DNA from: Flavobacterium sp. UBA7663
GTDB taxonomy: Bacteria; Bacteroidota; Bacteroidia; Flavobacteriales; Flavobacteriaceae
Length of the DNA stretch: 64,000 bases
Direction: 5' to 3'
Assembly: GCF_002483315.1 (NCBI RefSeq)
Contig: NZ_DLHR01000015.1
Location: forward strand, 1-64,000
This document shows, piece by piece, positions 35,792 to 45,142 of the stretch (positions within the stretch are counted from its first letter, which is position 1; every line of letters begins with the position of its first letter). Position numbers and translations under genes: made by a program. The notes under the pieces are model-generated. The model saw nothing but the letters and a program-made list of their open reading frames with translations. It searched no databases and had not been told where the DNA came from.

Positions 35792-36888
35792 TATTGATTT
35801 AAAATTGTAATAATATGTTGGATTTCGGAAGCTTTTAAACCCGAATTCAAAGGAATACTCAAAACCTCATCATGGATTTTCTCAGTGATTGGAAACGATA
35901 AATTATTCCAATTTGATAAAGCTTTTTGTTTGTGAGGTGGAATTGGATAATGAATCATTGTTTCAATTCCATTTTGTTTTAGATAATTTTTTAATGCTAA
36001 TCGGTTTGAAGTTCGGATTACAAATAAATGAAACACATGATTTTGAGATAAATCCCAATTTGGCAACATGATTTTATCGCTTTTAATTTCCGAAAGATAA
36101 CGTTTTGCCATACTTCTACGAAATTCATTTTCCGAATCTAATTGCTTTAATTTAATATTTAAAAAAGCCGATTGCAATTCGTCTAAACGAGAATTTACAC
36201 CAATAATTTCGTTTTCATATTTTACTTTTGAACCATAATTTCGCATAGAAAAAAGCACTTCAGCTAATTCATTATCACTAGTTGTAATAGATCCTGCATC
36301 ACCTAAAGCACCAAGATTTTTTCCTGGATAAAAACTAAAAGCCGCAGCGTTTGATAAATTTCCTGCTTTTTCATTTTCTGAAAACTGACTTCCGTGCGCT
36401 TGAGCTGCATCTTCAATAACTAATAAATTGTGCTTTTGAGCTATTTCATTTATAGCTTTCATTTCACACAATTGCCCGTATAAATGAACAGGTAAAATGG
36501 CTTTTGTTTTTGAAGTTATTTTAGCTTCAATTTCTTCTGGATTTATATTGAAAGTTTCTAATCTAGGCTCGACTAAAACAGGAACTAAATCAGCTTGTAA
36601 AACTGCTAAAATACTAGCAATGTAAGAATTTGCCGGAACAATAACTTCATCTCCTTTTTGTAGTTTTCCCAGATGAATGTAGCCTTTGAAAATTAAAACC
36701 AAAGCATCTAAACCATTTCCTACTCCAATACAATGTTTTGTGCCGCAATAAGATGCAAAATCAATTTCAAATTGCTTGACTTCATTACCTAAAATATACC
36801 AACCACCATCTAAGAATTGCTTCATCTTTTTTTGAAAAGCAACTTCAAAAGGTTGGTTTAGTTTTCTTAAATTTAGGAAATGTATCAT
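35788..36888 (-). CDS. DegT/DnrJ/EryC1/StrS aminotransferase, FdtB-like
   Basis: A 366-residue PLP enzyme that adds an amino group to a nucleotide-linked keto sugar. The PLP-binding lysine is K190 in FSFYPGKNLGALGDAG, and D160 in VIEDAAQAHG is the PLP-nitrogen partner. With an FdtA/QdtA-like ketoisomerase in the same island the substrate is probably a dTDP-3-keto-6-deoxyhexose, giving dTDP-Fuc3N or dTDP-Qui3N; this is inference. It overlaps the flippase and the acyltransferase gene by 4 bases each, so all three are one operon. Confidence 0.9.
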   Translation of the reverse strand: MIHFLNLRKLNQPFEVAFQKKMKQFLDGGWYILGNEVKQFEIDFASYCGTKHCIGVGNGLDALVLIFKGYIHLGKLQKGDEVIVPANSYIASILAVLQADLVPVLVEPRLETFNINPEEIEAKITSKTKAILPVHLYGQLCEMKAINEIAQKHNLLVIEDAAQAHGSQFSENEKAGNLSNAAAFSFYPGKNLGALGDAGSITTSDNELAEVLFSMRNYGSKVKYENEIIGVNSRLDELQSAFLNIKLKQLDSENEFRRSMAKRYLSEIKSDKIMLPNWDLSQNHVFHLFVIRTSNRLALKNYLKQNGIETMIHYPIPPHKQKALSNWNNLSFPITEKIHDEVLSIPLNSGLKASEIQHIITILNQY

Positions 36889-37865
36889 AATAAAACGTTA
36901 TCTAAAAGTGTGTGGTTTTTTATTTCAACCTCGTAAAAATCTTGTGTAATAGCTCTTGCTCCAAAACTTTCTTTCCAATACAATAAACCTTCATTTATAT
37001 TTTTACCTTGATTTTCATTGGAAATTCCGAAATCGAAATATTTTTTGTCTTTAAAAACGTTAGAAATTAAATAATCGTGTAAAAAATCTAAACTTCCTAA
37101 TTCGTTTTTATCTGAATTACCAGAAATATATTGAGAATGCGCTACTAAATCCGTTTCAAAAATGGTTGTTCCAGCCACAATTTTATCGTTTTGATATACA
37201 TTAAATTGTCGGATATTTTTTGGAAATTTACTAAACAACAACTGAATTTCTTCCAATGAATGAACTGGTTTTGCTTGATGTTTAACTTCTAAATTTGGAA
37301 TTAAAATTTCATTCCAAAATAATTCAAAATTAGGTTCTTCTTTTACAACTAAATCATTTTTGATTCCTCGTTTAATCCCATTTTTCCTATCGCGTGAAAA
37401 AGAAAAATTGGTTTTCAAATCTACAACCGACAAAACATCTCTTCTAACCAAATTTCCTTGCATCAAAAACATCAAATATTGCAATTCGTCAGAAGGAATT
37501 TGGTTGTAAATAGTTGGAATTTCTTTAAAAATTATTTTCTGAAATTGTTGAGCGTTCAAATATTCAAAAATAGATTTTGAAATCGAGATAAAATCGGAAA
37601 TTTTTGTTTTCTCATGAATTACAATTCCACCATAAGTTAGTCCTTGATGCGAAAAAAGGGTTTCTCCTACTCTATTTGCGGGCAAAACAGCAACTAATTC
37701 TTGACTATCATCAAAAGCAAGCAATGAATAATCTTCAAATCGGTCTTGATGATATTCCATAAAATCGCGATGAAATAAAAAAGTAGCATTTTTGGCATTG
37801 GCTACAAATTTGTTCCACAAATCATAACGTATTGAACTATATTTTTCTACGTGATACTTTCCCAA
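36885..37865 (-). CDS. FemAB/GNAT-like acyltransferase
   Basis: A 326-residue protein of the peptidoglycan-bridge/FemAB-like GNAT superfamily. It has two GNAT-like halves: ATFLFHRDFMEYHQDRF and LVAVLPANRVG (~30-85), then VYQNDKIVAGTTIFE and DFLHDYLISNVFKDKKYFDFG (~225-300), ending in a YWKESFGAR motif typical of this group. It is the first gene of the operon with FdtB-like and Wzx genes. It could acylate the amino sugar, replacing the hexapeptide FdtC that is absent here, but no direct evidence fixes its substrate. Confidence 0.75.
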   Translation of the reverse strand: MGKYHVEKYSSIRYDLWNKFVANAKNATFLFHRDFMEYHQDRFEDYSLLAFDDSQELVAVLPANRVGETLFSHQGLTYGGIVIHEKTKISDFISISKSIFEYLNAQQFQKIIFKEIPTIYNQIPSDELQYLMFLMQGNLVRRDVLSVVDLKTNFSFSRDRKNGIKRGIKNDLVVKEEPNFELFWNEILIPNLEVKHQAKPVHSLEEIQLLFSKFPKNIRQFNVYQNDKIVAGTTIFETDLVAHSQYISGNSDKNELGSLDFLHDYLISNVFKDKKYFDFGISNENQGKNINEGLLYWKESFGARAITQDFYEVEIKNHTLLDNVLL

Positions 37866-37974
37866 ACTATTATTTTAAAGCGGAAAATTACTAAATTTTT
37901 ACGGCATCTGATTTCTTTATTCTGTTTTTTAAAAAAAATATAGTAAATTGGAACCAAATTTTCACTAAATCAGT

Positions 37975-39762
37975 ATGTTGAAAAAATTACTTTGCCTCAT
38001 TTTTCTATTAGGAATTCTATTGCCTACTTTTATAAAAGGTCAAGATATTTCGCTATTCACACAAGTAAATGGAAGATACGATTTCACATTTGTGGGAAAT
38101 ACAATGAACATAGCTGAAAATAATCCAACCAATTTTTATGTAACCAATACTTCGGCATCTGCAACACTAAATTTAGGTCCGAGTGACACAATTATTAGAG
38201 CTTATTTATATTGGGCAGGCAGTGGAGATGGTGATTTTGAAGTCGATTTAAACGGAACACTAATTACTCCTGATAGAACTTTTTCGCATTCGAGATTTTT
38301 CAACCCTAGTACTTTTACCTATTTCAGTGCGTTTAAAGATATTACAACTTTAGTTCAAACAACAGGAAATGGAACTTATACCCTTTCTAATTTAGACATT
38401 TCTCCTTTTGAAGCACTTCATTATAGTAGAAAGACAAATTTTGCAGGTTGGGCCATATTAATTGTTTATGAAAATCCTAGTTTAACATTAAATCAACTAA
38501 ACATTTATGATGGTTTACAAGGTGTTCCAGATGCCTTACAAATAGATTTAACTAATTTATATGTATTAAATAATGCCAATGCTAAAGCAGGATTCATTGC
38601 TTGGGAAGGAGATTCTCAATTACCAACCGAAACTTTTACAGTAAATGGAACTGCAATAAGTAATCCTTTTAATCCACCTAATAACGTTTTTAATAGTACT
38701 AATTCTGTTACAGGTTCCAACCAATTGTACAATATGGATTTGGATATTTACGAAATTGATAGTTATATTTCCATAGGGGATACAAGTGCTTCAATAGCAT
38801 TAACTTCTTTTCAAGATTTCATCATGATTAATACTGTAGTTACCAAACTAAACAGTCAATTACCTGATGCAACTATTGTGCTAGAAAACCCAATTTCCAC
38901 TTGTAATTCCAGACAAGTCGCAATTGATTTTACAGTTTCAAATTTGAATAGTACAGAAGTTTTACAAGCCAACACCCCAATCACCTTTTATGCTGGAACA
39001 CAAGCAATAGCAACTGCATTCACTCAAAACATAATTCCAATTGGAGGTAGCGAAAATGGGAACATAACTTTAACAATTCCAAGTTCTGTTCCTCTAAATT
39101 TTTCATTGCTAGCTGTTGTTGACGATACAGGAAATGGTTCTGGAATTGTTACAGAACTAGTAGAAAACAACAACACTTTCCAAATTGATATTGAACTTAC
39201 TGTTTCTCCAACTTTCAATAATTTAAATTCGATAACTACTTGTAATCTTGGTTTAACTCGAGGTATTTTTGATTTTTCAAGTTACTCTGAGTTAGTTAAA
39301 ACAGATCCAAGCCATATCGTTTCATTTCATGAAAATTATGATGATGCAGTCCAAAATATAAATTCAATAACAAACACTTCAAACTACGAAGCAATAACAA
39401 CTCCAAAAGAAATTTTTATTCGAATTTATAATGGTTGTTTCGCTGTTACTTCTTTTTTACTATTAACTGAAAATTGTCCTCCTACAGTTTATAATGCAGT
39501 TTCTCCAAATGGAGATAATTCAAATGACACCTTTTTTATCGATGGACTTCGTGATATTTTTATGAATTTTGAATTATTAATTTACAACCGCTGGGGTAAA
39601 CATTTATGGACAGGTAATAATAACAAACCCGACTGGGATGGTTATGTGGAAGATGGAGTTGGAAGTACTTTAGCGCCTGCTGGAACTTATTATTATATCC
39701 TTTATTTAAATGATCCTAATTATTCCGAACCATTAACCGGCTACCTTTATATAAACCGATAA
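37975..39762 (+). CDS. secreted protein with T9SS type B sorting domain
   Basis: A 595-residue surface or secreted protein. It has a signal peptide (~1-23) and an N-terminal beta domain with YLYWAGSGDGDFEVDLNGT (~78-96), resembling DUF3344-type domains. A CARDB-like segment (~305-405) follows. The C-terminal ~85 residues form a gliding-associated type B sorting domain, with AVSPNGDNSNDTFFIDGL and IYNRWGKHLW, ending in GYLYINR. Unlike the adhesin at 7011-10100 it has no SprF-like gene beside it. It lies between the polysaccharide island and the amidohydrolases. Confidence 0.85.
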   Translation: MLKKLLCLIFLLGILLPTFIKGQDISLFTQVNGRYDFTFVGNTMNIAENNPTNFYVTNTSASATLNLGPSDTIIRAYLYWAGSGDGDFEVDLNGTLITPDRTFSHSRFFNPSTFTYFSAFKDITTLVQTTGNGTYTLSNLDISPFEALHYSRKTNFAGWAILIVYENPSLTLNQLNIYDGLQGVPDALQIDLTNLYVLNNANAKAGFIAWEGDSQLPTETFTVNGTAISNPFNPPNNVFNSTNSVTGSNQLYNMDLDIYEIDSYISIGDTSASIALTSFQDFIMINTVVTKLNSQLPDATIVLENPISTCNSRQVAIDFTVSNLNSTEVLQANTPITFYAGTQAIATAFTQNIIPIGGSENGNITLTIPSSVPLNFSLLAVVDDTGNGSGIVTELVENNNTFQIDIELTVSPTFNNLNSITTCNLGLTRGIFDFSSYSELVKTDPSHIVSFHENYDDAVQNINSITNTSNYEAITTPKEIFIRIYNGCFAVTSFLLLTENCPPTVYNAVSPNGDNSNDTFFIDGLRDIFMNFELLIYNRWGKHLWTGNNNKPDWDGYVEDGVGSTLAPAGTYYYILYLNDPNYSEPLTGYLYINR

Positions 39763-39769
39763 TTTACTG

Positions 39770-39783
39770 TTAACAAAAGTTAA
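39770..39783. promoter_or_regulatory. palindrome TTAAC-N4-GTTAA upstream of the amidohydrolase operon
   Basis: TTAACAAAAGTTAA lies 77 bases upstream of the amidohydrolase ATG. Its centre is 58 bp upstream of a near-consensus -7 (TATCTTTA, 39831-39838). It is identical to the copy at 47359-47372 and differs only in the centre from 21335-21348. It also follows the stop codon at 39762, so a minor role as a weak terminator is not excluded. Confidence 0.45.
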
Positions 39784-39859
39784 AATTTCTTAAATCCGTT
39801 TCTTACATAATTAAAATCGAAGATAATTTTTATCTTTAGCCATTACTAAACCAAAAACC

Positions 39860-42800
39860 ATGAGATACTTATCGTTATTGTTAGTATTCTTGATTTCTTT
39901 TTCCGGAAATGCTCAAGAATATTTTCCAAAAAATGATGGCGTAAAACAAAGCTTCAAAAACTATGTTGCTATTACAAACGCCACTATTTATGTATCAGCA
40001 ACGCAAAAAATTGAAAAAGCAACGCTGTTAATCAAAGAAAACAAAATTGTTGAAGTTGGAACAAACATTTCTATTCCAAAAGGAGCTACAATTGTAGATG
40101 CAACAGGAAAAACAATTTATCCATCATTCGTAGAATTATATAGCGAATTTGGAATCAACAAACCAACACCAAGACCAAGTGGTAACTTCACACCACAATA
40201 CGATACCAATCGTGAAGGTTATTATTGGAACGACCACATCAAACCAGAATACAATGCATACGAAAACTTAAGCTACGATCAAAAAGCAGCTGGAAGTTTA
40301 AGAGAAGCTGGTTTTGGTACCGTTTTAAGTCACCACAATGATGGTGTAATTGCAGGAACAGGTTTACTTTGGACATTAAACGACTTCGGGACAAACGCTG
40401 ATAGAATGATTAAAGATAAAGTATCGCAACATTTCACATTCAGCAGAAGTAAATTTACCAAGCAAAGTTACCCTTCTTCTATGATGGGAAGTATGGCTTT
40501 AATTCGCCAAGTATTTCACGATGCTAAATGGTACGGACAAGGAAATGCAACTAATAAAGATTTATCTTTAGAAGCATTCAACAACAACAAATCTTTACTT
40601 CAAATCTTCAACGCTGGCGATAAATTAAATGCATTGAGAGCAGATAAATTAGGTGATGAATTTGGAGTAAAATATCTAATTAAAGGAAGCGGAAATGAAT
40701 TTGAGCGTATCGACGAAATCAAAAAATCAGGCGCTACTTTTATCATTCCATTGAACTTCCCTGATGCGTATGACGTTTCTGACCCATACTTAGCGCAACA
40801 AGTAAGCTTGAGCGATATGAAATTTTGGAATCAAGCCCCATTTAACTTGAAAATTTTGGCTGAGAATAATGTACCATTTGTACTTTCTACAGCAGATTTA
40901 AAAGAAACCAAATCATTTCTTTCTAATTTAAGAAAAGCCGTTTTATATGGTTTACCAAAAGACAAAGCTCTATTAGCTTTAACAGAAACTCCTGCAAAAT
41001 TGGTAAATCAATTTGACAAAGTAGGTTCTATTTCTAAAGGAAAATTAGCGAATTTCATTATCGTTTCAGGGGATATTTTTGAAGACAAAAGCAACATCTT
41101 AGAAAACTGGGTACAAGGAAATCGAAATATCATCGATAAAATCAATCCTACTGATATTAGAGGAACTTACGATTTAGTTTTTGACAACCATAAATTCGAA
41201 TTAAAAATCGAAGGTGAAACTTCAAAATTTGAAGCAAAAGCCGTTAAAGACAGCATCAACTTTGGAACAAAAATTCAGTTCAATGATCCTTGGGTGAATT
41301 TAGTTATCAAAAATCAAGATACTACAAAAGCAAATTTCGTTAGACTTTCAGGAACTTTCGTAAAAGACATGATGCAAGGAAAAGCCGTTTTAGAAAATGG
41401 AAACGAAACATCTTGGACAGCAACTAAAAGAGCAACTGAAGTTAAAGACGATAAAAAGAAAGACGATAAAAAAGACGAACCAAAAGTGCAGTCTATGTAT
41501 GCTGTAACGTATCCAAATATTTCTTTTGGAAACGACGAAAAACCAAAACAAGAAACGATTCTATTCAAAAATGTAACGGTTTGGACTGGTGAAAAAGAAG
41601 GAAATCTTAAAGAAACAGATGTTTTAATCCAAAACGGTAAAATTGCAAAAATTGGTAAAAACTTACCCTCAACTGGAGCAAAAGTTGTTGACGGAACAGG
41701 TAAACACTTAACAGCTGGAATCATTGATGAACACTCGCACATTGCCATTTCAAATGGAGTTAACGAAGGTGGGCAAAATTCATCAGCAGAAGTTACTATT
41801 GAAGATGTGGTAAATTCTGATGATATTAATATTTACAGAAACTTAGCTGGTGGCGTTACTTCGGCTAACTTGTTACATGGTTCTGCAAATCCTATTGGTG
41901 GTCGTGCAGCTTTCATCAAATTGAAATGGGGTTATTCTCCTGATGAAATGTTAGTGAAAGATGCTCCAAAATACATCAAATTTGCTTTAGGTGAGAACGT
42001 AAAACAATCGAATTGGGGCGATTTTGAAAGAAGCCGTTTTCCACAATCGCGTATGGGTGTGGAACAAGTTTACGAAGATTATTTCACTAGAGCAATCGAA
42101 TACAAAAATGAGTGGGATACTTACAAATCAGGTAAAAATAAAAAAATGCCAAGATTTGATGTCGAAATGGAAGTTTTAGGCGAAATTTTAGCTAAAAAAC
42201 GTTTCATCACTTGTCACTCTTACGTACAATCGGAAATCAATATGTTGATGAAATTAGCAGAGCGTTATGGTTTCAAAATTCAAACATTTACACACATTTT
42301 AGAAGGCTACAAATTAGCTGATAAAATGTCGGCTCACGGCGTTGCTGGTTCAACATTTGCAGATTGGTGGGCTTATAAATATGAAGTAAACGATGCCATT
42401 CCTTACAATGCGGCTATTATGATGAACGAAGGCGTAAAAGTATCTATCAATTCAGATGATGCTGAAATGTCAAGACGTTTGAATCAAGAAGCAGCTAAAA
42501 CGGTTAAATACGGAAATGTAACGGAAGAAGAAGCTTGGAATTTCGTAACCCTAAATCCAGCAAAAATTCTTCAAGTAGACAATAAAGTAGGAAGTATTAA
42601 AGTAGGTAAAGATGCCGATGTGGTACTTTGGTCTGATAGCCCTTTATCTATCTACACTAGAGCAGAAAAAACATTAGTAGACGGAATTATTTTCTATGAT
42701 TTAGAAAAAGAGAAAGAAGTGATGAGCGAAATTCAAAAAGAAAGAGCCGATTTGATTAACTTCATGTTAGACGCTAAAAACAAAGGAATGAAAACGCAAT

Positions 42801-42883
42801 TACCTAAGAAAAAAGAAAACGGTCACTACCACTGTGATACTTTAGGAGAATATTGCAAAGAGTCTCACTATAAATACAATTAA
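39860..42883 (+). CDS. exported double amidohydrolase-family protein
   Basis: A 1007-residue exported protein (signal peptide MRYLSLLLVFLISFSGNAQ) made of two amidohydrolase-like units. The N-terminal unit (~30-440) keeps the composite beta-sandwich start (ATIYVSATQKIEKATLLI) and the end (GSISKGKLANFIIVSGDIF), but has PSFVELYSEFG where active members have PGFIDxHxH, so it lacks the metal ligands. The C-terminal unit (~565-980) has H625-S-H627 in IIDEHSHIA, further histidines in CHSYV and FTHILEG, and INSDDAE, so it should bind metal. Substrate is unknown. A Lys/Asp-rich linker lies near 530. The next amidohydrolase starts two bases after its stop, so both are coupled. Confidence 0.85.
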   Translation: MRYLSLLLVFLISFSGNAQEYFPKNDGVKQSFKNYVAITNATIYVSATQKIEKATLLIKENKIVEVGTNISIPKGATIVDATGKTIYPSFVELYSEFGINKPTPRPSGNFTPQYDTNREGYYWNDHIKPEYNAYENLSYDQKAAGSLREAGFGTVLSHHNDGVIAGTGLLWTLNDFGTNADRMIKDKVSQHFTFSRSKFTKQSYPSSMMGSMALIRQVFHDAKWYGQGNATNKDLSLEAFNNNKSLLQIFNAGDKLNALRADKLGDEFGVKYLIKGSGNEFERIDEIKKSGATFIIPLNFPDAYDVSDPYLAQQVSLSDMKFWNQAPFNLKILAENNVPFVLSTADLKETKSFLSNLRKAVLYGLPKDKALLALTETPAKLVNQFDKVGSISKGKLANFIIVSGDIFEDKSNILENWVQGNRNIIDKINPTDIRGTYDLVFDNHKFELKIEGETSKFEAKAVKDSINFGTKIQFNDPWVNLVIKNQDTTKANFVRLSGTFVKDMMQGKAVLENGNETSWTATKRATEVKDDKKKDDKKDEPKVQSMYAVTYPNISFGNDEKPKQETILFKNVTVWTGEKEGNLKETDVLIQNGKIAKIGKNLPSTGAKVVDGTGKHLTAGIIDEHSHIAISNGVNEGGQNSSAEVTIEDVVNSDDINIYRNLAGGVTSANLLHGSANPIGGRAAFIKLKWGYSPDEMLVKDAPKYIKFALGENVKQSNWGDFERSRFPQSRMGVEQVYEDYFTRAIEYKNEWDTYKSGKNKKMPRFDVEMEVLGEILAKKRFITCHSYVQSEINMLMKLAERYGFKIQTFTHILEGYKLADKMSAHGVAGSTFADWWAYKYEVNDAIPYNAAIMMNEGVKVSINSDDAEMSRRLNQEAAKTVKYGNVTEEEAWNFVTLNPAKILQVDNKVGSIKVGKDADVVLWSDSPLSIYTRAEKTLVDGIIFYDLEKEKEVMSEIQKERADLINFMLDAKNKGMKTQLPKKKENGHYHCDTLGEYCKESHYKYN

Positions 42884-42885
42884 TA

Positions 42886-44178
42886 ATGAAAAAATATATA
42901 GTTCTTTTATTTATTTCTTTGTTTGGGTTTGCCCAACAAACGCCAGCTCCAAAACAAAGTAAATCGATTTTAATCTTAGGTGCTAAAGCGCATTTAGGAA
43001 ACGGACAAGTAATTGAAAACAGTTTAATTTCGATTATAGATGGAAAAATTGCAGCAATTAGCGATGCAACAGTAATGAAACCAGCCAAACACGATATTGT
43101 GATTGAAGCATCTGGAAAACATGTATATCCAGGATTTATCGCGCCGAATTCAACATTAGGTTTAGTTGAAATTGATGCCGTAAGAGCTTCGGATGACGAA
43201 AGTGAGATTGGACAATTCAATCCACACGTAAGAAGTATTATCGCTTACAATGCCGAGTCAAAATTAGTTGAAACTACGCGTCCAAATGGCGTTTTATTAG
43301 CACAAATTACACCAAGAGGTGGCAGAATTCCAGGAACTTCATCAATCGTTCAATTAGATGCTTGGAACTGGGAAGACGCTTCGATTAAAACCGACGATGG
43401 AATTCACTTAAACTGGCCAAGAAGCTATTCAAGAGCGGGTTGGTGGGCAGAACCAGGAGGCATTGAAATGAACAAAAACTACGATCCACAAGTAAAAGCA
43501 ATTCAAGAATATTTTGACAATGCTTTTGCTTATTTGGGAAGTAAAAATGCTAAAAAAGACATTCCTTACGAAGCTATGAAAGGTTTACAATCGGGTGAGA
43601 AAACCTTGTATGTAAACGCAAATGGCGAAAAAGAAATCATCGATGCGGTTTTGTTCAAAAAGAAAAACAACATCAAAAACATGACAATTGTTGGTGGTTA
43701 TTATGCTTTTAAAGTAGGTGCTTTATTAAAAGAAAATAACGTTTCGGTCTTATTAAATCGTGTACACAGTTTGCCTTTATTAGAAGATGAAGATGTAAAT
43801 TTACCCTACAAAAATGCCAAATTATTAGTAGATGCAGGCGTTTTAGTTGGCTTACAAAACGCTGGTGACATGGAACGTATGCAAACCAGAAACCTTCCGT
43901 TTTACGCTGGAACTTGTGCGGCTTGGGGACTTTCAAAAGAACAAGCGTTACAATTAATCACTGGAAATTCAGCTAAAATTCTAGGAATTGACAACCAATA
44001 CGGAACGTTAGAATCAGGTAAAAGCGCAACTTTATTCATTTCTGAAGGCGATGCTTTAGATATGAAAACGAATGTTATTTCCTTCGCTTTTATTGATGGA
44101 AGACAAATCAGTTTAGAAAGTCATCACACGGAATTGTACAAACGTTACAAAGGAAAATTTGAACAACAAAAAAAATAA
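42886..44178 (+). CDS. exported amidohydrolase-family protein lacking the HxH motif
   Basis: A 430-residue exported protein with a signal peptide (MKKYIVLLFISLFGFAQ) and the amidohydrolase frame. SKSILILGAKAHLGNGQVIENS starts the beta-sandwich, and ITGNSAKILGIDNQYGTLESGKSATLFI closes it. At the metal-site position it reads YPGFIAPNSTLGLVEI instead of PGFIDxHxH, so the two histidines are missing. It resembles the inactive N-terminal unit of the preceding 1007-residue protein. A non-catalytic partner role, perhaps forming a complex with its neighbour, is an inference. A terminator follows. Confidence 0.82.
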   Translation: MKKYIVLLFISLFGFAQQTPAPKQSKSILILGAKAHLGNGQVIENSLISIIDGKIAAISDATVMKPAKHDIVIEASGKHVYPGFIAPNSTLGLVEIDAVRASDDESEIGQFNPHVRSIIAYNAESKLVETTRPNGVLLAQITPRGGRIPGTSSIVQLDAWNWEDASIKTDDGIHLNWPRSYSRAGWWAEPGGIEMNKNYDPQVKAIQEYFDNAFAYLGSKNAKKDIPYEAMKGLQSGEKTLYVNANGEKEIIDAVLFKKKNNIKNMTIVGGYYAFKVGALLKENNVSVLLNRVHSLPLLEDEDVNLPYKNAKLLVDAGVLVGLQNAGDMERMQTRNLPFYAGTCAAWGLSKEQALQLITGNSAKILGIDNQYGTLESGKSATLFISEGDALDMKTNVISFAFIDGRQISLESHHTELYKRYKGKFEQQKK

Positions 44179-44182
44179 CACT

Positions 44183-44214
44183 AAAAGCCTTTCAGTAAAT
44201 GAGAGGCTTTTTTT
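44183..44214 (+). terminator. terminator of the amidohydrolase operon
   Basis: Stem AAAAGCCTTTC/GAGAGGCTTTT (44183-44193 and 44201-44211, one G-T pair), loop AGTAAAT, then a T run to 44214. Confidence 0.85.
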
Positions 44215-44215
44215 G

Positions 44216-44223
44216 TACTTTTG
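44216..44223 (+). promoter_or_regulatory. candidate -7 element of the SpoU methyltransferase gene
   Basis: TACTTTTG is a full TAnnTTTG match placed 2 bases after the T tract of the preceding terminator and 19 bases before the ATG at 44242. The -33 region would lie inside the terminator stem. Confidence 0.45.
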
Positions 44224-44241
44224 CTCTATAATTTCTTATTC

Positions 44242-45036
44242 ATGAAACAAATCACCTCGGTTCAAAATCCATTTATTAAATCGTTAGTTCAATTGCAAGA
44301 AAAGGCAAAAATTCGTAAACAAACGGGCACTTTTTTAATTGAAGGAAAACGTGAAATTGAATTGGCACTAAAAGGTGGCTATGAATTAGAAACCATTCTA
44401 TTTTTACCTGAAATCATTTCTGAAAGAGAAATAAAAAATCTTGTCAAATCAGGTGAAATAGAACGTATCGAAATATCAAAAGAAGTCTATCAAAAATTAG
44501 CCTATCGCGATACTACCGAAGGAATTTTAGCCATTGCCAAAACAAAATCGTTAGCCTTATCCGATTTAAAACTTTCTAAAAATCCACTAATATTAGTTGG
44601 AGAATCCTTAGAAAAACCCGGAAACGTAGGCGCCATTTTAAGAACTGCTGATGCTGCTAATATTGATGCAGTTATTATTGCCAATCCAAAAAGCGATTTA
44701 TATAACCCAAATATCGTTCGCTCAAGTGTAGGTTGTTTGTTTACCCGACAAATTGCGGTTGGAACTACAGAGGAAGTTATTGCTTATTTGAAAGCAAATA
44801 AAATCAATATTTATTCAGCTACTTTACAAGATTCAACCGAATATCACACCCAAAACTACACTACTCCTACTGCTTTAGTGGTTGGAACAGAAGCAACAGG
44901 TTTATCAGAAAAATGGCGAACAGAAAGCACTAAAAACATCATCATTCCAATGCAAGGCGAAATTGATTCAATGAATGTTTCGGTTGCAGCTGCTATTCTG
45001 CTATTCGAAGCTAAAAGACAAAGACAATTTCAATAG
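44242..45036 (+). CDS. TrmH/SpoU-family RNA 2'-O-methyltransferase
   Basis: A 264-residue SPOUT methyltransferase that should use S-adenosylmethionine to methylate a ribose in rRNA or tRNA. After an N-terminal substrate-binding domain (~1-95) come the three SpoU motifs: KPGNVGAILRTADAA, VVGTEATGLS and MNVSVAAAILLFEA. Residues before the ATG at 44242 would require a TTG at 44221, which falls within the -7 element, so the ATG is chosen. The target nucleotide cannot be inferred. It stands between the amidohydrolase operon and the RelA/SpoT gene. Confidence 0.92.
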   Translation: MKQITSVQNPFIKSLVQLQEKAKIRKQTGTFLIEGKREIELALKGGYELETILFLPEIISEREIKNLVKSGEIERIEISKEVYQKLAYRDTTEGILAIAKTKSLALSDLKLSKNPLILVGESLEKPGNVGAILRTADAANIDAVIIANPKSDLYNPNIVRSSVGCLFTRQIAVGTTEEVIAYLKANKINIYSATLQDSTEYHTQNYTTPTALVVGTEATGLSEKWRTESTKNIIIPMQGEIDSMNVSVAAAILLFEAKRQRQFQ

Positions 45037-45093
45037 CAATTTCAAAATTCAACGTCAAATCTTTGTTCTTTATTCATTTCTCTATTTTCACTC

Positions 45094-45124
45094 TTGCACA
45101 ATTAGAAAAAATACTTTACTTTTA
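45094..45124 (+). promoter_or_regulatory. candidate promoter of the RelA/SpoT gene
   Basis: TTG (45094-45096), 20-base spacer, then TACTTTTA (45117-45124), one base off the -7 consensus. The ATG is at 45143. Confidence 0.4.
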
Positions 45125-45142
45125 GTTGGTTAAAGAAAATGT

